The translations under genes and the position numbers were made by a program. From NCBI RefSeq assembly GCF_008727795.1, contig NZ_CP044222.1, positions 2,232,001 through 2,296,000 of the forward strand: a stretch of DNA of 64,000 nucleotides, in the 5' to 3' direction. Shown piece after piece: positions 26,648-35,128 of this stretch. The DNA comes from Nitrincola iocasae (lineage in GTDB: Bacteria > Pseudomonadota > Gammaproteobacteria > Pseudomonadales > Balneatricaceae). The notes under the pieces are model-generated. The model did no database searches. It was not told where the DNA came from and worked only from the letters and a program-made list of their open reading frames with translations. Within the stretch, counting starts at the first letter, position 1. The number at the start of each line of letters is the position of its first letter.

Positions 26648-27160
26648 TCATCGAGAAGATGGGTGTTGCGGACTTACAGAACAATTATTCTTAATCGTAA
26701 AATACATGCATGCAATCCAAGTTTCAACAATGCAATCTTTAATGGAATATTCTGGTGTATGCTCTTCGTTTTGGGGAATAGTTGAACGAAATAAATTTAT
26801 TTTTTTATCGATATCGCCTGGAGTCAGCTCATGAGCCATTGTATTTCTAAGCTGATTCAATGCCCTAATAGCACCCCAAAGCCAAACCATATCCTCTGGA
26901 AGTTCATACATAGCATTTGCCAAACTCAAGTACTGAGAGAAACTAATTCTTTGAATTTTTTCTGGTTTTATCATTTTATCATCAACCAATAATTTTAACT
27001 GCTCTTCAATAAGCAAATGTCCCTTAAGTACGATGAGAGTCATATCATCTATCTTCAGAAAGTGATTCCATGCGCGAGAAATAGCACTAGAGTAAATCTG
27101 TTTTTGCTCATCGCTTAATAGGAACTCATCCGATAGCTTTGGACTGTTTTCATTTATCAT
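26648..27160 (-). CDS. HEPN-like domain protein
   Basis: A protein of 170 residues, mainly helical. The motif LRNTMAH at 104-110 gives Arg105 and His110 (Rx4H with Asn next to Arg), the signature of HEPN nucleases. The preceding helix VLKGHLLIEEQLKLLVD is also typical of HEPN helix 1. HEPN proteins cut RNA in toxin-antitoxin and abortive infection systems, but many related proteins with the same fold are inactive. The gene is AT-rich and convergent with the Cys/His/Asp protein, from which it is separated by about 150 bp. Confidence 0.65.
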   Translation of the reverse strand: MINENSPKLSDEFLLSDEQKQIYSSAISRAWNHFLKIDDMTLIVLKGHLLIEEQLKLLVDDKMIKPEKIQRISFSQYLSLANAMYELPEDMVWLWGAIRALNQLRNTMAHELTPGDIDKKINLFRSTIPQNEEHTPEYSIKDCIVETWIACMYFTIKNNCSVSPQHPSSR

Positions 27161-27270
27161 CTAACAAGCCTCCTTAGGATGAGCCGCTGATTACAAAAGT
27201 ATATCGTATTCTATACTACAATCTATGAAACTGCTTACATAGGCCTCAGAGAAAAACTAGCCCAGAATAG

Positions 27271-27394
27271 ACGAATCAAAACAATAAATAGCCATATTGA
27301 TCGATGCTGATCCCCCTGCCAATAAGTTTGAAGACGTTCTCAGCGAAGTGGCATAATATGCTGTTGTCACAAGTATAAAACTTATGGCAACTGG
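27271..27394 (+). pseudogene. Relic of the 5' part of the NYN gene
   Basis: The bases GACGAATCAAAACAATAAAT and onward through GATGCTGATCCCCCTGCCAA and AAGACGTTCTCAGCGAAGTG match the functional NYN gene from 13669 to 13797 with substitutions, stop codons and small deletions. The match ends at GGCAACTGG, where the sequence switches to a HigB-type toxin tail. Confidence 0.85.
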
Positions 27395-27457
27395 CGACTG
27401 TTCTTTGAGTTCCGAGACGGCAATGTTTACCTGCTGCACTATGACGATTACCACTGA
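27386..27457 (+). pseudogene. C-terminal stump of a HigB-type toxin
   Basis: The last 24 codons, GNWRLFFEFRDGNVYLLHYD then DYH and stop, have the typical HigB ending. The N-terminal three quarters are missing and replaced by NYN relic sequence. The stump sits 14 nt before higA, the normal spacing of a higBA pair. Confidence 0.8.
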
Positions 27458-27471
27458 TTGGAGAAGACACC

Positions 27472-27747
27472 ATGGCGATGCATAGCCCTTCGCACCCAGG
27501 CCGAATCATCCGGCAGCGCCTGATTGAGGACGAAGACGGTCACAAGATCGATAGCGTGGCCGTGGTTGCCGAACGGCTGGGGTGTCACCGCAATACGTTG
27601 AATCGGCTGATTAACGGCAGCGCATCCGTAACACCTGAAATGGCATTGGCATTGGAGCAGGCGGGTGCTGGCAGCGCTGAGTTCTGGATGACAATGCAGG
27701 CCAATTTTGATCTGTTCCAGCTTCGCCAAAGCCGGGGTGCGGCTTAG
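27472..27747 (+). CDS. higA: HigA-type antitoxin (XRE family), orphan
   Basis: A protein of 91 residues with GGAG about 9 nt before the ATG. It shows the HigA pattern: start SPSHPGRIIRQRL, HTH region VAVVAERLGCHRNTLNRLIN (about 30-49), then SVTPEMALALEQA and FWMTMQANFDL. HigA binds HigB and represses the operon. Here only a HigB stump remains upstream, so the antitoxin is an orphan and may act only as a repressor or anti-addiction factor. A shorter relic of the same gene lies at 29480-29595. Confidence 0.9.
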   Translation: MAMHSPSHPGRIIRQRLIEDEDGHKIDSVAVVAERLGCHRNTLNRLINGSASVTPEMALALEQAGAGSAEFWMTMQANFDLFQLRQSRGAA

Positions 27748-27754
27748 CCGGGTA

Positions 27755-27811
27755 ATGATCTGTTTGAGCTCAAGCGTGGACCGGGAAATTCTTACCTGGT
27801 CAGGGATGTGG
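27755..27811 (+). pseudogene. Relic of the 3' part of the NYN gene
   Basis: GATCTGTTTGAGCTCAAGCG and the bases to CTGGTCAGGGATG are nearly identical to 14309-14364 of the NYN gene. The fragment follows the higA stop directly, so higA seems to have replaced the middle of an NYN copy. Confidence 0.85.
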
Positions 27812-27863
27812 CGGAGTCTGCCGCTCGTATCCGGGTCAGCCTGGACTATATTCGCGAATTGAT

Positions 27864-28865
27864 TCACGCACCATTTCGGGGTTGTCTACCATCACTTATC
27901 TTCTTATATAAATATTTACGACAAGTGCTTTCATCCAGCCGTTTAAGGACAAAGACTAAAACCCCAATCACCGTCACTGCAAATACAATTCGTCCCCAAA
28001 AAATAGTCATAAAGTCCGCCCCAATCAACAGAATCAGTAACGTGTCTTCAATCAAGCTATGAAGCAGGTTGAGCAACATCATGGCGACGAAAATATCTCG
28101 TGGGGAAATGTGTCCTCGTTTTGCTTCATTAATAAGCAAACCGCCACCAAAAGAAACGCCTAGCGTGATCCCCACAATCGTCAAGTTTGTTGCTTCTCGG
28201 CTAATGCCAAGCACAGACAAAATCGGCCTGAGCAATATTGCCATCAATTTTTCGATACCAAGCCATTTTAACAATCGTAAAAATGTCATTAATGCAGCAA
28301 TCACCACAAAAATCATCGCAAGGTTTTTAAGCTGATCGATTGTCCAAACCACATAACTTGGATCACTTACTGGCGCATGTCGCCAAATCACTTCAGCAGG
28401 CGTATTTAGTAGATCTCCGCCTTGGTAGATTTGATGCAAAATCCACCCCATCAACAAACTACCACCAATGCGAATTATCAGTGTCATAGCAATCCCAACG
28501 CCTGCTTTTTTAGCAACGGCTACTTCGATAGGAAGTGAATGAGCAAGCAACATCAAAGTGCCAAGAATCGAGACTTGAGCAACGGTTAAGTCCGTGTCAA
28601 TACTCATAAATATCACGAGTCCAGCGTACATATTGGTGACAAGCGTGGTTGCCCACACCAAGCCCATTTCGCTTGGCAAGCCAACCAGCGACATGACAGG
28701 ACTCAGCCATTGGCTCAGTAGCTCGATGCCACCAAACTCTTCAACAACCTTGATCACGATGATCATCGGAATCATGATCTTATACAGCGTCCATGTGACA
28801 TCAAAGATCTCTTTCCAGAGTCCATTCAATAAAAGCCCAACCCAATGATAGTTTCGTTTATTCAC
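27864..28865 (-). CDS. Nucleoside-recognition (Gate) domain membrane protein
   Basis: The start is GTG 28865, chosen for GGAGAAAG about 5 nt upstream, although the frame is open to 28928; 333 residues. About eight membrane helices are visible, arranged as two similar Gate halves. Characteristic pieces are ELLSQWLSPVMSLVGLPSEM, then TNMYAGLVIF in the first half and LLRPILSVLGISREATNLTI with VSFGGGLLINE in the second. Such proteins are related to nucleoside transporters and SpmA/SpmB, and the substrate is unknown. The gene is divergent from an Lrp-family regulator, which probably controls it; amino-acid or purine transport is a guess. Confidence 0.8.
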   Translation of the reverse strand: MNKRNYHWVGLLLNGLWKEIFDVTWTLYKIMIPMIIVIKVVEEFGGIELLSQWLSPVMSLVGLPSEMGLVWATTLVTNMYAGLVIFMSIDTDLTVAQVSILGTLMLLAHSLPIEVAVAKKAGVGIAMTLIIRIGGSLLMGWILHQIYQGGDLLNTPAEVIWRHAPVSDPSYVVWTIDQLKNLAMIFVVIAALMTFLRLLKWLGIEKLMAILLRPILSVLGISREATNLTIVGITLGVSFGGGLLINEAKRGHISPRDIFVAMMLLNLLHSLIEDTLLILLIGADFMTIFWGRIVFAVTVIGVLVFVLKRLDESTCRKYLYKKISDGRQPRNGA

Positions 28866-29012
28866 TTCTCTTTCTCCAAACAGTCTATGGAGGAAGTGTA
28901 TTGAGATGACAAGAAATATGCCGATCAATTTAATGATTGAAAATATCGAATATTTTTAATATAAAAACCAATAGGAAATTTTTAACCACAAAAGCATGAT
29001 TGTGAGAAATTT

Positions 29013-29477
29013 ATGGAATTGGACAAGATAGACCGAAAAATCCTGGCCATCTTGCAGCGTAATAATCGTATCGCAAACGTTGAGCTGGCCGAAGAAGTGG
29101 GACTATCGCCACCAGCTTGCCATAAAAGAGTAAAACGACTGAGAGATGAAAACGTTATTGTGGGTGATGTTTCTCTTGTGAACCCAGAATTAACCGGCAA
29201 CAAACTGACATTACTGGTTTCGGTCGAGATGGAGCGAGATCGAAAAGATCTGTATGACGCCTTTAAGCGCGTCATTAGCCAGGCACCAGAAGTAAGACAC
29301 TGTTACCAAATAACGGGCAACTACGATTTCATGATGGTCGTCACTGTACCGGATATTCAGGCTTACGAAAGCTTTGTCGATAGAGTACTTCACACAGAAG
29401 CCAACATCCGAAAATTCCAAACCTCGGTATCACTTCGAACCGTGAAGTCCTCAACAGAGATTCCTTTAGGTCAATAA
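29013..29477 (+). CDS. Lrp/AsnC family transcriptional regulator
   Basis: A protein of 154 residues. An N-terminal HTH of the AsnC type (LDKIDRKILAILQRNNRIAN, VELAEEVGLSPPACHKRVKRL) covers residues 1-60, and an AsnC/RAM ligand domain follows (about 70-150, with YQITGNYDFMMVVTVPD). Lrp proteins bind amino acids and regulate transport or metabolism genes. Only 147 bp separate it from the divergent membrane protein, and that AT-rich gap contains AAAATATCGAATATTTT, an imperfect palindrome fit for an Lrp site. It probably regulates both genes. Confidence 0.93.
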   Translation: MELDKIDRKILAILQRNNRIANVELAEEVGLSPPACHKRVKRLRDENVIVGDVSLVNPELTGNKLTLLVSVEMERDRKDLYDAFKRVISQAPEVRHCYQITGNYDFMMVVTVPDIQAYESFVDRVLHTEANIRKFQTSVSLRTVKSSTEIPLGQ

Positions 29478-29479
29478 AA

Positions 29480-29595
29480 ATGGCAATGCATAGCCCTTCG
29501 CACCCAGGCCGAAATCTGGCAGCTCTGAGTTCTGGATGACCATGCAAGCCAATTATGATCTATTCCAGCTTCGCCAAAGCCAGGGAGCGCCTTAA
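29480..29595 (+). pseudogene. Relic of a higA gene
   Basis: ATGGCAATGCATAGCCCTTC and the following CACCCAGGCCGA repeat the higA start at 27472. The sequence then jumps over about 160 bases to the higA end (GGCAGCTCTGAGTTCTGGAT onward) and stops at GCGCCTTAAC. With 27472-27747 it brackets the Lrp and membrane protein pair. Confidence 0.85.
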
Positions 29596-31922
29596 CGCTT
29601 AATCTTATACGCCACCACATAATCCCCTATCGTCGTGCCGACGGAGCCATGTCCACCGGCCACCTGCACCACCATCTGCTCACCCTGGCTGTTCAGATAG
29701 GTCATCGGCGTGGCTTGTCCGCCTGCTGGAAGACGAGCCTGCCACAGTTGCTCACCGGTAGACAGATCATAAGCCCGCAGGTAGTCGTCTACCGTCGCCG
29801 CCAGGAAGACCACGCCGCCTTCGGTGATGATCGGGCCGCCTATGCCGGGCACGCCCATTTTGATTGGTAACGGCAGCGGTGTCATATCACGGATGGTGCC
29901 GTTCTTATGCTTGTAGGCGATTTCCCCGGTTTTTAGATCCACCCCGGCGACATAGCCCCAGGGCGGTTGCTGACAGGGTACGCCCAGGGGTGACAGGAAG
30001 GGTCGCATATCAACGGCATAGGGTGCGCCTTCATTTGAATTGATACCCTGCTCCCCCTGGTTGGTCGCGCCCATGTCCGATCCATCTTTCTCGACCAACT
30101 GCTGGATGAAGCCCAGATAAAGTGGCATGCCAAACATCACCTGACGTTTCGGGTCCACAGCGATACCGCCCCAGTTGAACACGCCAAAGTTACCTGGATA
30201 GACCAGCGTGCCCTGCACCGATGGCGGTGTGTACTGGCCTTCATACCGCAGTGACTTGAACTGAATCCGGCACCACATCTGATCCAGCGGTGTTGCGCCC
30301 CACATCTGTTTTTCTGTCATGGGTGGCGGACGGAAGGTCAGCGCTGATATCGGTTGTGTGGGTGCCGCATGATCCAACTCGACGGTCCCCTGAGGGGCAG
30401 GTAGTTCATCTATCGCGAAGATCGGCTCACCGGTCTGACGATTCAGCACATACACATCGCCCTGCTTGGTTGGTACGATGAGTGCCGGTTGCAAGCCGCT
30501 TGCGGTATCCAGATCAATCAGTGATGGCTGGGCCGGTGTATCCATATCCCACAGGTCATGGTGTACAAACTGTTGCACCCAGACCACCTGACCGGTATCC
30601 AGGCTCAGCGCCACCACGGAGCTGGCATATTTTTCATCATGTTCAGTACGATACCAGCCAAGCTGATCGGGTGTCCGGTTGCCCATCGGGAAATAAATCA
30701 GCCCCAGATATTCATCGGCACTGGCTATGGCCCAACTGTTGGGCGAGCTGGGCGTATAAACCTGATCCGGTCCGATCGGTGCGGTATCCTCAGGGTTGCC
30801 GGAATCCCAGTTCCACACCAGCTCAGCGGTTTTAGCGTCATAGGCACGAATGACTCCCGATGGTGAGTTTTTGTCGTAGTTATCGTTCACTGAACCCGCC
30901 ACGATGACCAAACCATTCGCCACTACGGGTGGCGACGTGGAGTAATAGAAACCGGCTTGCTTGAACGGCATATTATGGATTAGATCGAGTTCACCGTTTT
31001 CACCAAAGTCAGCACAGCGTGCGCCGGTGGCTGGATCAATGGCAATCAGACGGGCGTCAGAGGTCGGCATATAAAGGGTGGCATCACACTGCACTGCGGC
31101 CTGGGTTTCGGCAGCCACATCCAGCCTCTCAGCGGAGGGAACCTCACCTGACGCGGGTGGCAGATACGACACACCGCGACAGGTCTGATGCTGACGCTGG
31201 CTTTCCATCGGCACCTGGGCATCATAGACCCAGCGCTTGGTGCCTAGGTCGGCATCCAAGGCCACCAACCAGTTGTGCGGTGTACACAAATACAGCGTGT
31301 CGCCGATTTTAAGTGGCGTCGCCTGATAGGTGGTTTCACCAATATCGTCAGGGCGCTTCATATCCCCGGTGCGATACTGCCAGACCTCTTCCAACTGCCC
31401 GACATTCTGGGTGGTGATCTGATCCAACGGCGAATAGCGCTGCCCCATGTTGGATCGCCCATAGGCATACCAGCTGGCTTCAGGTGCTTCCCCCAGGTTC
31501 GGTGACTCACTGTCCACCTGCATATCGAGGGTGCCGGAAAACTCATGCGGCTTGGCCCAAATGCTGCCCAGTAGTATCACCCCCAACACAGCCCAGACAG
31601 GAAACAGCACTTTGCGCCCGCCCGTGTCCGCCACGCTGGAAAACAACAGCGGGATAGCCAGCAACATAAACAAGCCCATGCGCGGTGCTAACGCCCACCA
31701 GTCATAGCCGGATTCCCACAAGGACCAGATCAGGGTGGCCACCAGAAACAATGCAAATAACGGACGGGTCAGCTCATGGCGCTTAAAGCCCAGACCGGCA
31801 TTGACCAGCAACACAACGCCTGCCAACAGATAATAGAGGCTGCCGCCAAGGCTGAGCAAGTAGACACCACCCGCCGTCAGAGCCAGACCCATCAGCGCCA
31901 CTAGAATTGAAAATAACAGCAT
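29592..31922 (-). CDS. gcd: Membrane-bound PQQ-dependent dehydrogenase, glucose/quinate/shikimate family
   Basis: A protein of 776 residues, as usual for the family. Five N-terminal membrane helices (about 1-130) anchor it to the inner membrane. The periplasmic eight-bladed propeller follows, with WYAYGRSNMGQRYSPLDQIT, LYLCTPHNWLVALDADLGTK, WVYDAQVP and the end GGQATPMTYLNSQGEQMVVQ. It oxidises a sugar or cyclic polyol with PQQ and passes electrons to ubiquinone. Glucose cannot be told apart from quinate/shikimate by eye, so the symbol is tentative. No PQQ biosynthesis genes are in the window. Two decayed fragments of the gene occur in the neighbouring island. Confidence 0.9.
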   Translation of the reverse strand: MLLFSILVALMGLALTAGGVYLLSLGGSLYYLLAGVVLLVNAGLGFKRHELTRPLFALFLVATLIWSLWESGYDWWALAPRMGLFMLLAIPLLFSSVADTGGRKVLFPVWAVLGVILLGSIWAKPHEFSGTLDMQVDSESPNLGEAPEASWYAYGRSNMGQRYSPLDQITTQNVGQLEEVWQYRTGDMKRPDDIGETTYQATPLKIGDTLYLCTPHNWLVALDADLGTKRWVYDAQVPMESQRQHQTCRGVSYLPPASGEVPSAERLDVAAETQAAVQCDATLYMPTSDARLIAIDPATGARCADFGENGELDLIHNMPFKQAGFYYSTSPPVVANGLVIVAGSVNDNYDKNSPSGVIRAYDAKTAELVWNWDSGNPEDTAPIGPDQVYTPSSPNSWAIASADEYLGLIYFPMGNRTPDQLGWYRTEHDEKYASSVVALSLDTGQVVWVQQFVHHDLWDMDTPAQPSLIDLDTASGLQPALIVPTKQGDVYVLNRQTGEPIFAIDELPAPQGTVELDHAAPTQPISALTFRPPPMTEKQMWGATPLDQMWCRIQFKSLRYEGQYTPPSVQGTLVYPGNFGVFNWGGIAVDPKRQVMFGMPLYLGFIQQLVEKDGSDMGATNQGEQGINSNEGAPYAVDMRPFLSPLGVPCQQPPWGYVAGVDLKTGEIAYKHKNGTIRDMTPLPLPIKMGVPGIGGPIITEGGVVFLAATVDDYLRAYDLSTGEQLWQARLPAGGQATPMTYLNSQGEQMVVQVAGGHGSVGTTIGDYVVAYKIKR

Positions 31923-32090
31923 AAGCCTTACTCATATATTGAATTGCATATAATTGATGCTAGCGGTAAGACACCAGGCTATAGAGTGCCTACACAAACG
32001 TGCCTACACACTAACTGGCTTTTTACTATAGATGATGAGGCGGCTGGGCTTGGTGCGATAGCGCACATTGACAGATAAGAGCGGGCGGCC

Positions 32091-32516
32091 TTAGATCTCA
32101 CTTTCTACATAAAGTGGCAGTGAACTCGCCTCGGGTATTTTGGTGGGCTTGCCTTCCTCATCCAACGCTACGAATTTAAAGACCGCCTCAGTGACTTTTT
32201 CACGCTTACCGATACGGCCACGTCGAACCCAACTCTCAACATGAATATCGAGTGAGCTGCGCCCTACTCGGCAAACTTCGGTATACACCCCTAAGATATC
32301 ACCCACCTTAACCGGTCGGATAAAGCTCATGCCATCAAGTGCCACTGTCACTACCCGACATTGTGTCCGCTGACCTGCACATATCCCGGCGGCTAAATCC
32401 ATTTGTGACAGCACCCAGCCGCCAAAGATATCGCCGGAAGGATTGGTATCCGATGGCATGGCCAGGGTGCGAATAGTTAATCGGCCTCTGACGGGCGCCT
32501 CTTCTTGCGCTTGCAT
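32091..32516 (-). CDS. yciA: Acyl-CoA thioesterase, YciA-type hotdog protein
   Basis: A protein of 141 residues with a single hotdog fold. The segment TLAMPSDTNPSGDIFGGWVL (about 17-36) contains the catalytic Asp and the Gly-rich helix cap, followed by DGMSFIRPVKVGDI. It hydrolyses a range of acyl-CoA esters in the cytoplasm. It is monocistronic, with clear intergenic space on both sides. Confidence 0.92.
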   Translation of the reverse strand: MQAQEEAPVRGRLTIRTLAMPSDTNPSGDIFGGWVLSQMDLAAGICAGQRTQCRVVTVALDGMSFIRPVKVGDILGVYTEVCRVGRSSLDIHVESWVRRGRIGKREKVTEAVFKFVALDEEGKPTKIPEASSLPLYVESEI

Positions 32517-32662
32517 GTAGCTGTCTCCTAAGGGTTGTTATTATTTACTTTATGCTAGTGTAGCGTGATTTAGGAAACCTGGCTCAAATTCTGTAAAATC
32601 CAACCTATTGATAGCCGCGCAAGCCTATCTTACGCCGGCCCTTACACCCACAGGAAAACCCT

Positions 32663-32890
32663 ATGAGCCAAGAACAACCCAACAATCCTTTACATGGATT
32701 AAATCTGGAAAAAATACTCACCCGCCTGGTGGAGCATTACGGCTGGGATGCTTTATATGCGCAGATCAACATCAACTGTTTTCACAACGAGCCATCAATC
32801 AAATCGTCGCTGAAATTTTTGCGCCGAACGCAATGGGCTAGAGACAAGGTTGAGGCGCTGTATATTGATACCTTTCGAGCCGAAGAGTAG
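32663..32890 (+). CDS. VF530-type DNA-binding protein (DUF2132)
   Basis: A protein of 75 residues: [40 protein letters not shown] and [20 protein letters not shown] are diagnostic for the VF530/DUF2132 family of small helical DNA-binding proteins. The family's role is poorly known. AGGAAAA stands upstream of the ATG. It is followed at once by a GNAT gene. Confidence 0.92.
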   Translation: MSQEQPNNPLHGLNLEKILTRLVEHYGWDALYAQININCFHNEPSIKSSLKFLRRTQWARDKVEALYIDTFRAEE

Positions 32891-32918
32891 GAATGAGCAA
32901 TCTATAAGGAAAAACTCA

Positions 32919-33449
32919 GTGCAACTATTTGAAACAGAAAGGCTCACTGCAAGACAACTCAGCCATGAGGACCTACCGGCCCTCACCGAGATTTTGAGTG
33001 ATCCCGAGGTTATGAAGTATTCAGTTCGCGGGGTCTGTGACGAGAAAGCCACCAGCGAGTTTATTGACTGGTGTAGAGCCTGTTACTCATCGCATGGAAT
33101 CGGCCCCTGGGCGTTGTTGGAGAAAAGCTCAGGTGACCTGGTTGGTTTTTGTGGCATCAGCCCTGAATTAGTCGAGGATGTTGAGGAAATGAATCTGGGC
33201 TATCGGTTAGGACGAAGGTTTTGGAATCAAGGTTTCGCGACCGAAGCTGTCAATGCTGTTACTGATTATGCGTTCGAGCAAAAACACTGTGAATCGGTAG
33301 TTGCCATCATCGAACCAGAGCATGTGGCGTCAGTTAGAGTATCTGAGAAAGCAGGTTTCCATGATTACACAATTCGCGAATTTCATGGTCGGCCAGTGCG
33401 GCTGTATCGGATGACCTGCCAGGATTGGCGCAGGATACATATAACTTAA
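32919..33449 (+). CDS. GNAT family N-acetyltransferase (RimJ/RimL-like)
   Basis: Start GTG 32919 (VQLFETERLTARQL) chosen for AAGGA 8 nt upstream; the frame is open to 32850, but that part overlaps the previous gene. The protein has 176 residues and the RimJ/RimL layout: TERLTARQLSHEDLPAL, then NLGYRLGRRFWNQGFATEAV (acetyl-CoA loop), SVRVSEKAGF and the end. It probably acetylates a ribosomal protein N terminus or a small molecule. It follows the VF530 gene by 28 nt. Confidence 0.9.
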   Translation: MQLFETERLTARQLSHEDLPALTEILSDPEVMKYSVRGVCDEKATSEFIDWCRACYSSHGIGPWALLEKSSGDLVGFCGISPELVEDVEEMNLGYRLGRRFWNQGFATEAVNAVTDYAFEQKHCESVVAIIEPEHVASVRVSEKAGFHDYTIREFHGRPVRLYRMTCQDWRRIHIT

Positions 33450-33457
33450 TGCCTGGC

Positions 33458-33787
33458 TTATGCAGCGTGGGACGAACCTGAAGCTATTGCTTTGGCGACA
33501 TCGTTGGGAGAAGCGCCAAGTGCTAAAAGTGACTTCATGATCAGATCTATGGAAACACTCGGATCTCCAGCCTCCATTTTTGCTATGCGGGACTGACTGG
33601 AGTGAACCAATTTGGCTAATTCTATCTGGCTCAGCTTATTGTGGAGTCTGTGCTGCCGAAGCGCATGACTCAACGCTAACTTCATTTCAATGTATGCTGA
33701 CTCTTCAGGGGACAAACCCAGAAACTCATCAACGCTACCGACCTTCCAACCCGCAGCTTCCAGTCTCTTTCGATTACTTTCTTGCAT
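33458..33787 (-). CDS. XRE family antitoxin-like regulator, orphan
   Basis: The start is ATG 33787 (MQESNRKRLEAAGWKVG), which lies in the last codons of the toxin remnant; 109 residues. An HTH (LSQIELAKLVHSSQSRIAKM, about 52-71) is followed by the short C-terminal helix typical of antitoxins paired with RelE/ParE (Gp49-like) toxins. The partner survives only as a stump (33774-33947), so it is an orphan. It may still repress its own promoter. Confidence 0.85.
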   Translation of the reverse strand: MQESNRKRLEAAGWKVGSVDEFLGLSPEESAYIEMKLALSHALRQHRLHNKLSQIELAKLVHSSQSRIAKMEAGDPSVSIDLIMKSLLALGASPNDVAKAIASGSSHAA

Positions 33788-33947
33788 CGTCATACATCCT
33801 GAATCTGGATTTACATACATCAATTATGTTTTTTGGGGTAGCTTCAGTCTTTTTTAGAAACACATAGGCTACAACAATGGCTTGTCCTTTGGGCTCATGG
33901 AATACACTACATGTCAGATATGATATACATACAAGTGAGTGAGTTTG
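33774..33947 (-). pseudogene. C-terminal stump of a RelE/ParE (Gp49-like) toxin
   Basis: 57 codons without a start: QTHSLVCISYLTCSVFHEPK, GQAIVVAYVFLKKTEATPKN and IIDVCKSRFRMYDDARK. The VVAYVFLKKTEATP stretch is the familiar beta-strand and FxKKTxxTP signature of these toxins. The frame is closed upstream by TAG at 33950-33948 and TGA at 33956. Its stop overlaps the antitoxin start, the natural gene order. Confidence 0.75.
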
Positions 33948-34132
33948 CTAAGTTCAGGCTGCCTGACAGGATTAGTGAGCACAAGGCATGTCTTGGATTG
34001 CCTGTGTTTCAAAGTTCAGGTAGCTGGGGTTGGTCCAGTCCATCTGGACTTGGCATTGTCATGGTCATTATCTTTTGGCTTGGGGTTTGGCTATGCCTAG
34101 GTTATCTGGTAGAAAGCCTAGTCAAACGATAA
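33911..34132 (+). CDS. Possible small membrane protein, uncertain
   Basis: An ATG opens 73 codons, ending in one strong hydrophobic segment (IVMVIIFWLGVWLCLGYLVE). No ribosome binding site is visible and the frame overlaps the toxin remnant on the other strand. It may be decayed DNA. Confidence 0.22.
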   Translation: MSDMIYIQVSEFAKFRLPDRISEHKACLGLPVFQSSGSWGWSSPSGLGIVMVIIFWLGVWLCLGYLVESLVKR

Positions 34133-34223
34133 ACCAAAAAAGCACTATACTCAGTACTGGACCCTCTGTCGCAAACGCCTGCATGGGAAGTTAGCTCTGC
34201 GCCTATTTATTCACGCTGGTATA

Positions 34224-35044
34224 TTGTTGTTGCTGTTATCCGCCCATGCCGGAGCTTACACTGTACCCGCGGATTTCACTGGTTCACCTGATTACATCAC
34301 TGAACCACTGCTCACAGCGGTTGAAGGTGCTGAGCGTCTCACACCCGAGCAAGCATTTGATACGCTAAATTTCAGCAACCTTCACTTTCGACAATCCAGC
34401 GACATCTCCGCCGAGGCTTACTGGCACAAAATCGAGTTTTCGCCGGTACAGGCACCCACCGAACTGATTCTGCGTCTTAGCAACATCATGATTGATGAGT
34501 TGGATTTCTATCTGATCCAGGATGGTCAGATAATACGTCACTGGGTGCGTGGAGATACCCAGAGATGGACTCCAGAGGCGCCCTACGCCAGCATCTGGTT
34601 TCCTATCGATCTGCCCCCCGACACCGAAAGCCTGGTGCTGATCAGAAAAGCCAGTGACGGGCCCTTACTGCTTCCGCTACGCATAATGAGTCCACAGCAA
34701 TTTGACCGGCAGACCGAGCTCAGCTTCAAGATCTGGGCAGCGGCGGCGGGCGCCCTGTTGATATTACTGCTCCATAATACGGTCACCTTTCTACTCTTTC
34801 GCCACCCGGCCTATGGCTTTTATATTCTGTTTCATCTGATTGTATTTCTCAGTCTAGGCGTGAGTCAGGGATTCGGGCCCTGGTTGTGGCCGATGGCGTT
34901 CAATCAATTCCTGGGGTCGATCATTTTGACCCTTTACACGCTATCGGCCTGGAGCATTTTCCACTTCAGTCTGCAGTTCCTGCAGATCCGCACCCGTTTG
35001 CCCCGTTGGTGGCGTTATCGTCGCCTAGCAGATCTGGCCTTCGC
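34224..35044 (+). pseudogene. 7TMR-DISM signalling protein, N-terminal part (split by IS66)
   Basis: This is the first 273 codons of a gene interrupted by the insertion sequence at 35045-37531. A 7TMR-DISM sensor domain in the periplasm (about residues 30-150) is followed by several membrane helices from about 165. A signal-peptide-like stretch begins before the TTG at 34224: in the same frame a CTG at 34197, with GGGAAG 6 nt upstream, would start M-RLFIHAGILLLLLSAHAGA. No ATG or GTG exists in this frame. With the IS and one 8-bp duplicate removed, the frame joins exactly to 37540 and gives one protein of about 747 residues. Confidence 0.85.
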
Positions 35045-35128
35045 GTAAGCGCCAAAGAATCAGCACCTACAATTTAGAATGTAACCGCTTCAAACTAACT
35101 CCATCAAATTCAATGTATGGAGTTCAAA

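Noticed and set aside
26544..26834. Plus-strand frame of 96 codons
   Set aside because: Antisense to the HEPN gene, which has a clear motif; no support.
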